Assembly: GCA_007258455.2 (NCBI GenBank)
Contig: VDFB02047230.1
Coordinates: forward strand, 153,375,797 to 153,439,796
DNA from: Sequoia sempervirens
Lineage: Eukaryota > Streptophyta > Pinopsida > Cupressales > Cupressaceae
Length of the DNA: 64,000 nt
Direction of reading: 5' to 3'
In this document: positions 33,703 to 48,151 of the stretch, piece by piece
Numbering within the stretch: position 1 is the first letter of the stretch
Layout of the letters: each line of letters begins with the position of its first letter
The notes under the pieces: generated by a model
The model's input: the letters and a program-made list of their open reading frames with translations, nothing else
Database searches by the model: none
What the model was told of the DNA's origin: nothing
Position numbers and translations under genes: made by a program

Positions 33703-36700
33703 ACATTGTAAAAGATCTATGAGAACAAAGTACCTAAGACAACTTTGAATCCTATTTTTGGTTATTGTAAGAGAATCTTATAAGATGAGTTTGTGTGCAT
33801 GAAAATGGGGCACATTGATTGAATATTTTATTTAAGTTGGGTGTTGAAATTCACATAGTTTTTTTTTTCTCATGATTTCGTATTACCGCTTGATAGTTTT
33901 GAGAAAGTATTGTGCCTACAAGTACAAGCACTTGGGTATCATATTGGTGTATGAATCATATTAGACAATTGTAGCACAAACATAAGAATTAGGACTGCCA
34001 AATAAATCTCATTTTCTTGTAAACATCATATTATTAATATAGTGAGTGTAATAACCATTGATGGTTAGCAATCATTCTTTTTCTTCTTTTACTCTCTCCC
34101 TATCATAACTAGCACCACTTGACTAACTTATTATAAAATCTTCATTTATTAAAACCATGACCAATGACATAGTATAGTTTAACTACACATGATCTATATG
34201 AGTTCAAGAGGTGTATTTAACCCACTAAGCATCAATCCCAATAAGATCATTCACTGTAAACAAAGATAAAAAAATCCATTAAAAGTAACATTCTAAATCA
34301 TGAAAGCTTGCCAAACCTCTAATCTAAGACATTGAAACTTATCCTATTGGGGGAGTGGTGTCACATTGATGTGGAATGGCGACCCTTTCCCAATCCCTTG
34401 GATAATGAGCTTGTTTAAATTAGTTTTATTGAAGAAAACTAATGAAACCATTGATAGATGTGTATGAAAACATGATTTAAAGCTAAATGAATATTATGCA
34501 AGCTATTTTAACATGATTTATGTTGAGATGATCAATATGGGTGTATGAAAATCTACTCTAAATGTATGCAAGCTTCAAAAGATTAAAATCCTAACTAGAA
34601 AATAAGCTAAATGTGTGCATCTATGTTATCATGGAAGCTATTAATAGAAACTAAGCTAATATGTAAGTAAATAAAGCTAAAATGATGTTAAATGTGAGTG
34701 CAAGTGCAAATGATTTTAACAAAATAAGTTTTTTGTTAAAATATGGATCCATTTGTCTACAAATAGTGATTTATTTATAGGAAAACTAATGAGAAATGGA
34801 GGGTTGAGATCAAAAAGGTTAATCAATGGTTAAGGATGGAGGAAATTGGAGGCATGGATCATGGATTCTCATCAATGGATGAGAATGCAAAATGAGATTT
34901 AATCAAGGGCCTACATTCATCCAATCAAACACACTTTCAAAAATTGCACAAGAAATCTTGTAAGTTAACTTGCACATGACGTAACACTCCCACCACGAAA
35001 CCCTAGAGGACAACACGCTACAACAAAAAAAAATGGAACAATTTTTTTTTTTTGAAATGTAACATACAAAAGGTTGTAGATGGTACCATAACTTGTATTA
35101 TGACCTAAGTCCTCTAAGGTTTCATGACTACGCTACTAGAATCCCATTAACCAACGAACAAGAATGATAATTCATCTCATTAAACCAATTATTATGTAAC
35201 AATATAAAGTGCAATTAATCCATCATATATAAATGATCTACCAATAAGAATCATTCATATAATATTAACATTATAACAACATTCATTACTATTAACTAAC
35301 ATACATAAGATACAAAATTTGCATTATCCGTTACAAAAGAGAGTTCAACAATCAATTACAATATTACATCATTACATCAATGCTTCCCTGAGATCAATAG
35401 GGAAGATATACTTTTGAGTACAATGCATGATCCCATTGATTTCAATTCAATACAAGTACATGTAAGATAGTTCACATGAATTGAAACAAGTTTAGGAGTC
35501 CACATCACCAAGAGTAGTTGCCACATGAAGGATCAACATTAGGGAAACCCAATGGATGAATAAGCACAATCCACTAGACCATGTGGAACCCAAAGTTCTA
35601 GCCCCCGTGCTAGGAGATAACACAAGGTCCCACAGCAACAAAAAACAAGGCAACCACACACATAGATGCAAGGATAAACAAGACTTGTAATTGACACTAC
35701 AATAATATTAACATCACAAGAGAACGTACATTGCTTCTAGAGGATATCACATACCAAAGGGAGAGAAAAAACAAGGGAATACTTGCAGCTAGGAGACCTA
35801 ATAAAAACAACAGTATAAATCCATCACATACATAGAACGAAAAGCCACAAAATATATAACCAATGAAAGGCATGTCCATCTCACTCTTAAAAACAACTGT
35901 AATAACAAGTAAAGAGTGCATGGCTAAACCCACAACAACACATCGTAAGCACCACATCAACCAATTCAAGGCTCAACATAACAATTTAACATATTTTACC
36001 AAGAAGATTGCCAATAACCACATTACACAAAGGACTTCAATTTAATCAATCAATCACAGTAAAATTATAAACTTAAACCCTAATGTTTACTTATATTACT
36101 TATTTTAAAAAAGTATGGAACTACCTATTCACATTTGATAAGAGCATCAAATTAATTAATACTAATTAATAAGTAGATCTTATATACATAAAGAGTTTTT
36201 CTTTCTTTATTAGATTCCATAATTCCCAATAAACATTACTATCCAAATTGTTAAAGATATCTATTTCTTTTACATTAAAAATTTAAGAAATGATTTAACA
36301 AATTATAGAAATAGTTTGTTTATTAACCTAATAACTTTCATCAAGATTAGATTTTAACCATCTTCTCAGTCACTAACTTGAGACATTCCAAATTTGCCTA
36401 ACTTGGTTGGGTGAATAATAACACTTTTCAGGTAGACTCCTCCTGAACAATACACCATAATACAATTAATAATGGTATCTATCTAATACTATCTTTGTTC
36501 TATGTTTTAATGTAGAAAATCCTATCCTCTATCAAGAAACAATAATAATGACCTTCCTAACAAGAATCATATAGTGTCATGAAGTCTTCTCCTTCCTAAT
36601 GATGTTTTCCTTATGATAAGGTTAGTTGGAGTATAAGCAATCAATATAAGAAATATTTTCTAAATTATCTCATCAAAGCAATCCTAATCAATAAAGATAA

Positions 36701-36900
36701 AGTTTAACCAAAAGTCCCAATAAAATATACTTAATGTTAAGCCAACTAGAGAGTCTTCATTTTCAACTCTTCTAGTATACAAATCAAAATAAGGATCATC
36801 CTACTCTAATCCTTCTAAGGTAAAGTAACAAAATAGCTTCAATATTGAAGGCATAACTTCAAAATCCTTAAATTATTAAATGCAAAGTGTTTCAAATTGA
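33700..36900. other. AT-rich DNA, no gene recognised
   Basis: No protein motif, RNA or LTR end could be supported in these 3.2 kb. Scattered frames of 60-90 residues (for example at 35,697-35,969) are Leu/Val-rich without known domains. Confidence 0.55.
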
Positions 36901-36924
36901 ATTAGGTAGGCAACACCCAAAATT

Positions 36925-37440
36925 GATAGTGGCACATTACTCAATATTACATATTGACATACTTTTCACTTAAGCTATCACAATGGATTAAATTGAGTAA
37001 GTCCAAAAATTGGATGTGGTATATTACTCGATATTACACATTAATATGCGTTTAATGGAACTGAACATGGAGTTTTCTATAAGATCCAGAACAATCACAA
37101 TTGATTAAATTGAGTAAGTTCCAAATTTGGATGTGTTATATTACTCAATATTACACATCAACATGTCTGCCAAGGAACTAACTTAGAGTTTAATGTGAAG
37201 TGCAGAATACTTAGTCTAAACTTTGAATGTGGAACATTACTCAATACTATACGTAAACATAACTTACAAAGAGATTTGAACCTAGAATTTCCTATAAAAG
37301 GCCCAATTATTTATCCCATGGGCTCTATACATTTAAATATTTCCTAAACTTGAATATTGTAAACTACTCGATATTAACATATCTTTTAAGGATTTATACT
37401 AGGAATTTGCTATAAAAGCCTCAACTATTTACCAGTTGAT
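36925..37440. repeat. Five-copy degenerate tandem array with TATA motifs
   Basis: A core of the form ATTACTCRATATTACA recurs near 36,937, 37,023, 37,140, 37,237 and 37,363. Spacings are 86-126 bp. Surrounding sequence is also shared (GATTAAATTGAGTAAGT, GGATGTG). Three units contain TTYCTATAARA-like or TGCTATAAAAGCC sequence; clear TATAAAAG boxes are at 37,293-37,300 and 37,411-37,418, on the strand of the PPR relic that starts at 37,592. Confidence 0.7.
37411..37418 (+). promoter_or_regulatory. TATA-like box upstream of the PPR relic
   Basis: TATAAAAG lies about 170 bp before the ATG at 37,592. It belongs to a tandemly repeated unit with an equivalent box at 37,293-37,300. Promoter function is an inference from position only. 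Confidence 0.35.
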
Positions 37441-37591
37441 GTTATCACAATTGAGCAAGGAAAGCACGCTACATTTTCTTGTGGGACGGTTGTCTGAGAT
37501 AGCTCAAGTTTGAGCTGACCACTCTCACATGAATTCTCATTTATATTTTAATCTTGCACTATCTTATCAAAACAAAGGGATTGTGACACCA

Positions 37592-38330
37592 ATGGCCACA
37601 ACTACATGCATCAGTGAAGGAAAACCAGAGGCCACGTTATTTGCGTCACCATTCTTTGGGCTGGAACAGGTACGAGAAGAGCCGGGAGATCCTGAGAGCT
37701 CTCTCTCAAATTTGTAAAGGCAAAGGGACATGCAACTTGGACTTGTAAAAAGGACTTAAAAAAAACTTTTAGGCAAATGCAATTGGCAGATGTAAAGCCA
37801 AGCTCCACAACCGTAGCTAGTGTTCTCCCAGCCTGTGCCAAAATGGGCACTTTGGAACAGGGTAAGAATATCCATCATAACACAATGGAATGGGAATTTG
37901 GTCAGATATTAAAGCTACAAGAGCATCAGTAAATAGGTAAGCAAATTGTGGAAACATAGATAAGGGACGTGCATTGTTTGATAGAGTGCCTCAAGGAGTT
38001 ATCATCTCTTGGAATGCAATGATTCCTGGTCCTGCACAAGGGGATGGAACAAGGTATTTAAAAACTTTCAAGCAAAAGTAATGGCGGGTGAAAATCAACA
38101 CCATAACAAGGACTAAAATGAGTGTAGGATTACTCATAATGTAATTGCAAAAAAAAGGCTTTATAAACATTTAAGCAATTGCGATTGGCAGATGAAGACA
38201 TCCCAATAGGGAGTGCAGAGACTATAGAATAAGCACTAAGTGGTTTATTAAAAATGCTTAACAAACTTTCAGGCAAATGCTATAGGCAAGTATGACGCTA
38301 CTTCTACAAGGCATCTGCCAAGGAAGCTAA
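37592..38330 (+). pseudogene. Pentatricopeptide repeat (PPR) gene remnant
   Basis: The ATG at 37,592 opens MATTTCISEGKPEATLFAS and stops after 42 residues. In other frames the plus strand shows PPR repeat pieces: FRQMQLADVKPSSTTVASV and LPACAKMGTLEQGKNIH (about 37,770-37,880), then CGNIDKGRALFDRV and SWNAMIPG (about 37,950-38,030), and poorer copies of the KTFKQ..LAD repeat (about 38,050-38,290). This is the PLS type, whose members usually bind organelle RNA for editing or splicing. Normal proteins have ten or more repeats. Here two or three survive, with frameshifts, stops and deletions. No E/DYW domain was seen. Confidence 0.85.
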
Positions 38331-38459
38331 AGGTAACAGATTTTCGTATTGAGCTTTGGGATTGCATAGGAAACAATACAAAGCATGTTAGCCAAACTGT
38401 GAATGGAGGGTGCAAGAAAATAACCCCAGGCGAAACTCACGCCGAAAACATCAATGTAA

Positions 38460-40250
38460 GGAATCTATATACCCTATGCAGAGGGAGAAAGTATGCTCTG
38501 TGAAATTGTCCTAATTAATGCAATTTTTGATATGGCAACAATATTTATTTTCAGGCATAGATATCTACTTCGCATGACAAAAGTCTTAACTCCTAAAATG
38601 TAACGATTGCACATAAACTTTCTAGCACTGCTTATGGCTCTGAGTGCCACGGAACTATTATACCGCTTCTTTAAGGAAGCAGAGATGTGCAGAGAAATGG
38701 GCTTAAATAATTATTAGAATACGAAGCACATTATTCCATCAAATGTATAGAATGTAGGGACGGATGCAGAAACACGAGATGGTAATATACCTAAACGTAT
38801 GAAAGAAATTATAGAAAGGAAGTCACTCATGTTCTCTGATTTATGTAGATGAAGTATCATATCTTTCTTATAAGTGAAAATGGTCATCTGTAATAGTGTA
38901 TACCTTATTCAGCTTTAAGAATCGATTGACGTTGTCTCTCCAGTGATCTTGCAGGGATTGCGATGGCCTCCTCCTTCCTCCCCATTTCCCTTCATCCTCC
39001 TCTCTTTATAGTGCTGAAATCTCCTTGAAAGGTATCACTCCTCCATTTCTGCTCCCCATTTCCAGCATAGGATAAAGTTTTTTAGATACTCGCCCCAACT
39101 TTTTTTTCCAAAACCAAAAACATTTTGAAGGAGAAGGAGAATGTCGGTTACACCTGAAAACTAACTAACTAACTAACTAATTAAAGTTAATTTTTAATTT
39201 ATTAAATTAATGGTTAAAACTGTTCAAGCATTTTGTTAAAATATAATTTGGGTAAATATAAGTAATACCCAAATCTCCCAGTAAAACCATTTACCGCCAT
39301 TTAATTAATTATATAGTCGAATTTATAATATTTATTTATTTACCTTATTATTTTTACCTTTATATTTGTGTCATATTAATCTATTGTATTATATTATTTC
39401 ATTAAGTTCTAAATTTATCTTATACCGTGGCTTTTAATAAATACATTTATATTAATTGAGCGAAGTGTCCTTTTAACCTAATAATTTATTTTAATGCAAC
39501 AAATAATCCCCAAGCATAACTCAAACGATTTAAATTGAATAAACCAAATACCATACAGACAATACTGACCAATCAAACTAGCATTATTGATAGGGTGAAT
39601 CATGGAGGGGTACTACACATGAAGTTTTGTAACTTAACTTGCACATGAAGTCTTGTGAGTTTTTTATAAGGAAGAATATTCCTTTCTTTTCAAATGAGTG
39701 AAGAAAGAGAATATTCTTTAGGATATTTTCATGGGTGAGGGAAATATATATTTAGTTAATTAAAACCAAATTTTAATGTGCAAAAGTGGGAAGGAATATT
39801 CCTTTTAGAGGAATGTGCAAAGGGGGAATATTCTCTTGCAAGCGGGGGGTATTAGACTTATTAGTAATTGATAATTAAAACAATGTTAATTATGAAATTT
39901 TTAGAAGAATTACATTATATTCATTAAATAAATAATTTAATGAAAAGGGGAAAATGTGATGACATTTAATTAAATAACTTAGAGTCATTTAATTAAATAA
40001 TATGACTTTATGGATTAAATTAAATAATTCATTTAATTTAATTTAATAAGATGAAATGCTAGCATGAAAGGGGGTTAATTATCTTGATTAGGTCAATTAA
40101 ATTAATAGATGAAAATAAGACAATTAATTAAATAGCTAGGCTAATTTAATCAATTAAGCGAAAAGAGGATGAGTTTTAGGACGAAATGATGTTAGTTAGC
40201 CAATGTGATCCATTGAGACATTTTTAAGTGTCTACATTCCACCCCTCTTT
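38460..40250. other. AT-rich DNA with AACT microsatellite, no gene recognised
   Basis: A short (AACT)n run lies at about 39,160-39,180. AATATTCC motifs repeat in direct and inverted form at 39,660-39,840, within what may be an LTR U3 fragment. An ATG at 38,963 gives only 21 residues (MASSFLPISLHPPLF...). Confidence 0.5.
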
Positions 40251-43070
40251 GAAGCAATGTACTCGTTGCATTGGTTCAAAGACTGATGTTGATTTTGATG
40301 CTGATGATGATGTAGAATTGGATATCAATGATCTCTTTGAGATGTTGATAACCAAGCTAAAGTTGATTGATCTAATTGATTGATTGATAATATTGTTGAG
40401 GATTCACAACAATGCAAGGATTGTGTTGAATAACACGAGGATTGGTAGGGAAAGCATATCCCAATGATGATTGATTGAAAATTTGATCAAGATTTGCTAG
40501 CAAGGCTAGGAACAAAGTCCATTAGATGATTTGAAATTGATATGATCGAAAGATGGTTGGTGTCCCCCTTGAGAGATCAATCAGGGAATAAAGTGTTCCA
40601 ATCGGACTCGCGATAGATGAAAATCAGACTTATGCTTGAGATGCTTGAGATTCCAGGTTGCTTTTGAATCAAAGAGCTGCAACTTTTTCAGATTGTTGAG
40701 ATGAAGATGATATAGATGCCCCATTGTGCCCCAGTGGAAGAGGGATTGCTAGTGTGCTATCTCAGATATTGATGTAGATAGATTTCAAGATGTATAGACA
40801 GTCATTGGCTATGGGTAGCCTCATTTATATTTTGATGTGGATCACATAGATTCGATGCTTGGATAGAAATGTTAGTAGGGATAGAAGAATAAGATGAATG
40901 GATTGACCATTGATTATGAGATTGATTCAGAAGTCCAACAAGTCCATGAGTCATCAAAAATTTATTAGAGATGGTGATGAGAGGTGATGATGATGATGCT
41001 CACATCTTGGGATTGGGATTTTCTATCATTCCTTATTTTTGATATAGCACATAGACACGATGCATCATGGTACTAAAAACTAGGATGACATAGTATCTAG
41101 TGTAATAGAATTTGACTTTGCAAACAAATAGGATAGTTCTTGTTCACACCCTTGACATATGGAAACCTTGTCGGAATGTAGATTAGAAGCTTAGAATATA
41201 TCATACCAAAGCATACACAATAGTCAACAATGTACTCTAAACAACCTCCCTATACACAACTAAGTAAGTATGCGCCAAGATTATTTTACAAAAATACCCA
41301 CAAGCATAGTAAATGAAAGATAATGATAAATGCCCCATTCCTTTCTCTCTAAATCATTTTAGATAAAAATCATCGAGAAGTCCTTGGAATGAGTCAACAA
41401 GATAAATCAAAGGAAAAGATAAAAAATGAACAAACAGTCAATGTTATTCATATCTATTACCAAAGGGAATGTGTTGTTGAGGATAAGTATCCAAAAGTGA
41501 TATCCAAAATGATGCCCATTTTCGAAACGATATATCCTAGGAAATGCATTATATAGGATGATGATGGGTTGATAATTTGTTTGATAGGATTTTGATACAA
41601 AGTTTGGCTAACATGTTTGCTAAAATGATCAAGAGTTTGAATTTGCATTTAAAGTTTGTTGTTTTGATTTTGATTTTGCGTTTGAAGGTTCTACTTTTGC
41701 TAATTGTTGTACTTGTTTTCCATTTGTTTTACCAAAGGGTGAGTGTGATGATCAATTTATTATGAGTGAAGGTTTATTGCATGTGAAAGAAAAATGGGAT
41801 GGGTGGTTTTGGATTTTTTGGAACATTTCAATGTTTTTGGTATTTTTGAAAGTTTATGTTTTCAGTTATTTGAGGTTGTTTAGGGTTTTCCAATGTTTTC
41901 CAATGTTTTTGTAATTTTTCTAAGTTTCCAAATGTTTTAGGCCTTTTTCAATATTTGGATATTTAGGGGTTTTTCGAGTTTTGACCAAGAACCTAACTTA
42001 AAAGACCTATCCTAGGGGCCTCGGGGGCTGATCAAAGATGATCCTTGCCTATGTTATAGACACAAAGACTACGTAGTTCGATTGACTCGACTTATTAACA
42101 ATGAAATATTAACAGTTGATGGACTGCCAGTTTATTATGACAAACTCCTAAAGGATTGACCTAGGGTGTCTGGGGGGCACATCAATGATGGCCTTACTTA
42201 TGTTCAAGCTCAGAGACTCGTAGTTTGACTAGGTACTATTTTTGGATTTTCGATGTTTGACCTTTTTAGGGATTTTGATGTGTTTTGGATGTTTTGTATT
42301 TTTCCTTTATATTTTTTGAATGTTTTTGGATTTTAGCTGTAAAGGATTTTGAATGTTTTTGGATTTTAGCTGTGCAGGATTTGGATGGTTTTGGATTTTA
42401 GCCATATAGGATTTGGATGTTTTTGGATTTTAGCTGATTTTGCAAGTGTTTTTGGATTTTGATGAGGATTTATGAATGTTTTTGAGATTTTTGATGAGAT
42501 TTAAGGTAAACGATACCTAGATCATGATGTTGATGTCGCATTGTGAGATAAAAGACATGAATCGAGAGTTAATTGAAAACAAGAGTGCAAGAACCTACCC
42601 CTAGTATTTAGCAATTCTTCATAATGTAATGGATAACCAAGATAGGTAATATATATGTGAAGAGTTTGACAAAGTTTTATCATGCTAGATATGGGCTATG
42701 GGACTTCATGAGATAAAATGGTAAAGAGCCTATCAAGGGTTTGCCATGAATAGAGTTGAAGTATATGTTGAATATTTGTCAAGATCAAGATAAAGTGGAA
42801 TATCTAGATAAATCTCGATTGGAGGGATGGAAGAAACATTGGATTTTATCATGGCAAGGATAAGATACTTTTGCTAGGTTTTCATCATAGTACTTGCCCA
42901 AAGTGCCACCGTATTGGTTTTCACTAGAGGATAATTTTTATTTTTACTAAATTTTCTTTATTTTTATTTATTTTTATTTTTTGAAGATTTTACCCTCATA
43001 TTGAACCACCTGGTGGTACTGATGTAGAGGCCACTGTCATCATGTGCCAACCATATCTTGCTTGAAGAAG
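40250..43070. other. Repeat-derived DNA, low complexity, no gene recognised
   Basis: Asp-codon-like GATGAT runs at 40,290-40,330 and 40,970-41,000 and long T-rich tracts at 41,800-41,970 and 42,240-42,500 dominate. Two related blocks (CCTAGGGG..TC.GGGGG..GATCAA) lie near 42,010-42,090 and 42,158-42,236. It may be the non-coding part of the gypsy element whose gag follows on the minus strand. Confidence 0.5.
42316..42450. repeat. 33-34-bp minisatellite, about four copies
   Basis: The unit GATGTTTTTGGATTTTAGC.GT..AGGATTT repeats from 42,318 to about 42,450, with further half units to 42,480. Copies differ at a few positions. Confidence 0.8.
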
Positions 43071-43565
43071 CTACTTTGTTAAGATACGAGCACTTGAATG
43101 CAACCTTGAAGAACTCTGATCCACCTTGTGGATACCAGAATTAGCCTTTTCTATGTGTGCACATCGTGATATGGTGCCTTTAGAATCCTTATGACGAAGG
43201 GTAGCCGCCAACACATAGTCAATGCAAGAATTAGATATCATGAATGAAGTGGATGGTGACATGTATGAAGGAATATGCGATGGATTGGTTGATAGTTTGG
43301 AACCTTTGACTCTCCAAACTTGGGAAGATGAGCAATGATTGGTGAGAATAGAGGTTTTCATGGAATTAGGACCAACCATTAGATATACTTTGTTCCTTGC
43401 TTGAGAAGCCTGCTTTTTTTTTAGGACTCTTTTGATGGATATATTTCCCCTTTTGATTTTTCCCCATAGTTTCTTTGACTAATGGATTTTGGAGGGATGT
43501 TTTTCTTTATTTTTCTTTGGCATCCATTTGTATTTTCTTTGTCCCTTTTGTGTTACTACTTCATT

Positions 43566-43997
43566 TTATTTCATGATCTTCACCTTACTTTGATAGGAAT
43601 TCTTCTTTTTATGTTGGTCCCAATTTTTGTATGAGATGATGGGTGAATGCCAACTCATGATATGGCTATTTGTAGCATTGAAAATATTTTCATCATAAGG
43701 ATTCTTCAGGCCCCATATTTTGATGTTTGTTGTAGACAAGATTGCCCCAAACATTGTAAAGGTATTATCAATACCTAATCCTTTGCCCTGATAATGTATC
43801 CTATCATCCATAGCCATTGAATATGACTTGTCATGAACACATGATATTGCTATGAGTTCTTGTTGTTTAGGAATATGAACTATTTTCTTTGATTCTATGA
43901 CATCGTTATCTGTTGATACTACTTCAAAATATGTTGATGCTAACTCAAAAGATGTTGATGATGCACAATCACTATAAGAATCAAGAGTCTCAACCAT
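43566..43997 (-). pseudogene. Open segment downstream of gag, function unknown
   Basis: A 143-residue minus-strand frame (starting MVETLDSYSDCASSTSFELA) lies about 700 bp downstream of the gag relic and in the same sense. A further 102-residue frame is at 43,071-43,379. Neither shows a motif I recognise. They may be parts of the gag-protease spacer of the same gypsy element. Confidence 0.4.
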
Positions 43998-44699
43998 TGC
44001 TTGCTTTTGTGTAGGAATACCAAGAGTGGGAGACTCTTGTTTTGGATGAAAAATGTTTATATATTTTTGTTAGAAAGAAACATCTCGAGGGTGATATCGA
44101 AGACATTTTTGGAGTTTAAAATGGTTTGAAATCTATCCCTTAGCTCTTGGTGAAACTCTAGGGATAGGGGTTCTTGATCCTAACTTGATTCAGAGTAACT
44201 TTCATTATCCTCAAGAGCGTCCTGTTGACATGATCCTTAGGTGGATGATGGATCATCAATAAAAGACTCTTCACAATAGTCGATAGGTACGAGTGCAACA
44301 AAGGATATTTCTCTCATTTGGAACTTCTTCAACATGCCCAATAATTGAGTCATATGTGGTAGAGATATCACAATCTGATATCCACTTGATGTCATTATGA
44401 TATAAAATATTGTTAAACACTATTGATGGGTTTGGACTTTTTTTAAAATAGTATATTGATGTGTGTCTGATTCCTCATGTTGTGATGAATAGATATGTCC
44501 CATTGTGGTATCACATGTATGGTTTATGTTTTTTGAGGTTGATGCCTTTCCTGACTCTTTTTCTTTTGTATGATTAGGCATAAGGTTTGTGTAATTTTTT
44601 CATATTTTTATTCCCATATTTTTGATCAACATGAATTTCTCCTTGTTCAATAAAATCTTCTATTAGATGTCTGATTCTAAAACAATTTTGTGTGTTATG

Positions 44700-45690
44700 A
44701 CCTTTGTATTAGTGAAATTCACAAAAATGATCATTTCTATAGCTATGAGGTTTGACTTGTGGCTCTTGATAGTTTGAGAAATCTTGGAGTATGATAAGAT
44801 TAGACTGTATCAACCTTTTCAACACATCCTCCATAGGTTTCCCCAATTGAGTGAATTGTCGTTCATGGGTACTATTCACATTTTTGTCCATGTTGAGTGT
44901 TTGCATCGTTGATTGTTGTTTGATTATTTAACGGTGATGTGTATGGTTGTTGTGTATTCATGGTTTGGGTGTTTTCTTTCCTAGGATCAATTAAGACCAC
45001 CTTTGCATCAACAATACCATCACTAGTAACATTCTTGTTCTTGGCCCAATAGTGGGGCTTGTCATTAAAACTAGTGGATGGGTAGCTGTCTTTATACACT
45101 TGTGTGTTTCCCTATGAGATTAGGGCTCTCTCAATGTTAAGGGATCTAGGGACAAGATCATCATAAGAGGTAATGCACTACATCTTTAAGTGGAAGGATA
45201 GATCTGGATCAACATTTGCTATGATAATCCCCACTTGTTGTTTGTCGAGAATTGGCCACTTGATCTTACTAGCTCTTTGTCTCCATCATTGCAAGAAATT
45301 GGTGAAAGATTTTCCTTTATTTTGTTTGAGTGTGTATAACTCTTCTAAGCTTATGCCCATGCCAATATCAAAGGAGAAGTTATCTATGAATTTCCTAATT
45401 ATTTCTTGGAAGGTTTTGATTCTTGGAGGTAACTGTGAAAACCAATCCATGGCAGGGCTTGTTAAACTTTGTGGGGAAGAGGCGCATTAAGTAGGAATAA
45501 TTATAGCCCACCTCCATACACATGACATTGAATTCCTTGATATGGTCCACAATATTTCCTCTCCCTTTGTATTTATCAAATTTAGGGACCTCAAATCTAG
45601 CAGGAAAAGGTACCATTGCGATGTTTTGATTGAATGGGTAAGGACATAGGTTTTGTTGTGTATGGGGCTTCTTCATCTTTCCCATGATTA
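44700..45690 (-). pseudogene. Ty3/gypsy gag remnant
   Basis: On the minus strand from about 45,685: MVPFPARFEVPKFDKYKGRG, then VDHIKEFNVMCMEV and YLMRLFPT, the typical start of Retrotrans_gag. After a frameshift, TFQEIIRKFIDNFSFD, SLEELYTLKQNKG and SFTNFLQWW can be read. Then come SFHLKM, NIERALIS and a Ser/Thr/Asn-rich tail (YKDSYPSTSFNDKPHYW). The capsid domain is therefore nearly complete, but in three frames with stops. No protease or RT was found downstream, and no LTR upstream, where the repeat mosaic begins. Confidence 0.85.
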
Positions 45691-46676
45691 AGCTTTGTGT
45701 AGCTTCTATGTAGGTGGGTGGAGGTTATTTTGTGTTTTTTGCATGGGCGGATGGTTGGAAATGCAAAAGAAAAGTGTCACCTGTGACAATATTTTTCCCA
45801 CTTTTGTGAAGGAAAGTTGGCAAGAAGAGGTGTGTTTGAAGCAAGTGGGAAGAGGTGCATGTTGAAGAAACCCTTAGTGATATTGTTTGATTTGTGGTTT
45901 GCGGTCTATTCCAAACTATATTGCTTGATTTTCCATAAGGTACTGTTGATTTATGGTTTATGTTTTGTGTGTATGGTTTTGCATGGATTTGATACTGTGA
46001 ATTTTTTGTGGGTTTCTATTTATGGTTTCCATTACCTGCGTATGTTTGCAGGCTTGGAGAAATAGGGAAGCCTGGAGAAAGTTGGCGGAAAGAGGTTTGT
46101 TTGAAACAAGCAGGAAGAGGTGCATATGGAAAAAATTGTTTTCCATATTGTTTCATTTGTGGTTCGCCATTTTTGGCAGGCAATATTGTTTTATCTATGA
46201 TAGGGTACTGTTGATTGCTTCTAATTTTGATAAGGGGCTGTTGAGAAAATACTATATTGTTTGTGAAAATGAGTATTGCTTGGTTTAAGGTTCGCGCTTT
46301 TTGTTTATGGTTTTGCATGGGTTCCTATCTGTTATTTTTTGTGTTTTGTGGGTTTCTTCATCTGGTTCGGTCTTTAAACCAATATTGTTTAATTTATGGC
46401 TTTCGGCTTGTGGTTATGGTTCCAATGGAATAAAATAGTCAATCCTATACACTTTGTGTTAGCTTCCATTAGGCATTTTCAATTATAGTTCTATTGCTTA
46501 AGTTGTATTATTTCATTTTGGAGGTGCTATTAAAAAGGCTATATTGTTTCAATTTTTGAGGAGGTTGTGTTGAGAAAGGAGTGTTTTTTGTATGGGTTTG
46601 TTATTGTCAATTTTTGAAGGGTTTCTATTTAATGTTTGTGTTTTGTGGGTATGTTTCGAATGGAATAAAATTATTG

Positions 46677-47860
<1,184 letters not shown>

Positions 47861-47868
47861 TATATGTG

Positions 47869-48151
47869 TGTTAGAAACCAAGATCAGATTTGCAAACCGA
47901 AAAGACCTTCCACAAAAGAGAAAATCAGAAAAAGCAGAGGTTGCAAAATAATGTGCAACATAATATTATTTGAGAATTCAATAATTACAAGATATGATTT
48001 GCTTTATAAAAGCAAAGATGCATGACCCTAATCTTATCTTGAGAAACAAGATAGCTCAACAAGATAAGGATGACAACTAATTAACCTAGGAATTAAATAA
48101 TTACCTAAGTAAACTTATGTAAAGTATAATTAATAATTAATTACACCAACA
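47869..48151 (-). repeat. 3' LTR of the non-autonomous element
   Basis: It is the left direct repeat, with TG...CA ends. A TATAAAAGC word near 48,003 is shared with the other LTR. Confidence 0.9.

Noticed and set aside
38963..39028. ATG start with a transit-peptide-like MASSFLPISLHPPLF
   Set aside because: Only 21 codons before a stop, no continuing exon or domain found. The Ser/Pro-rich look may be chance.
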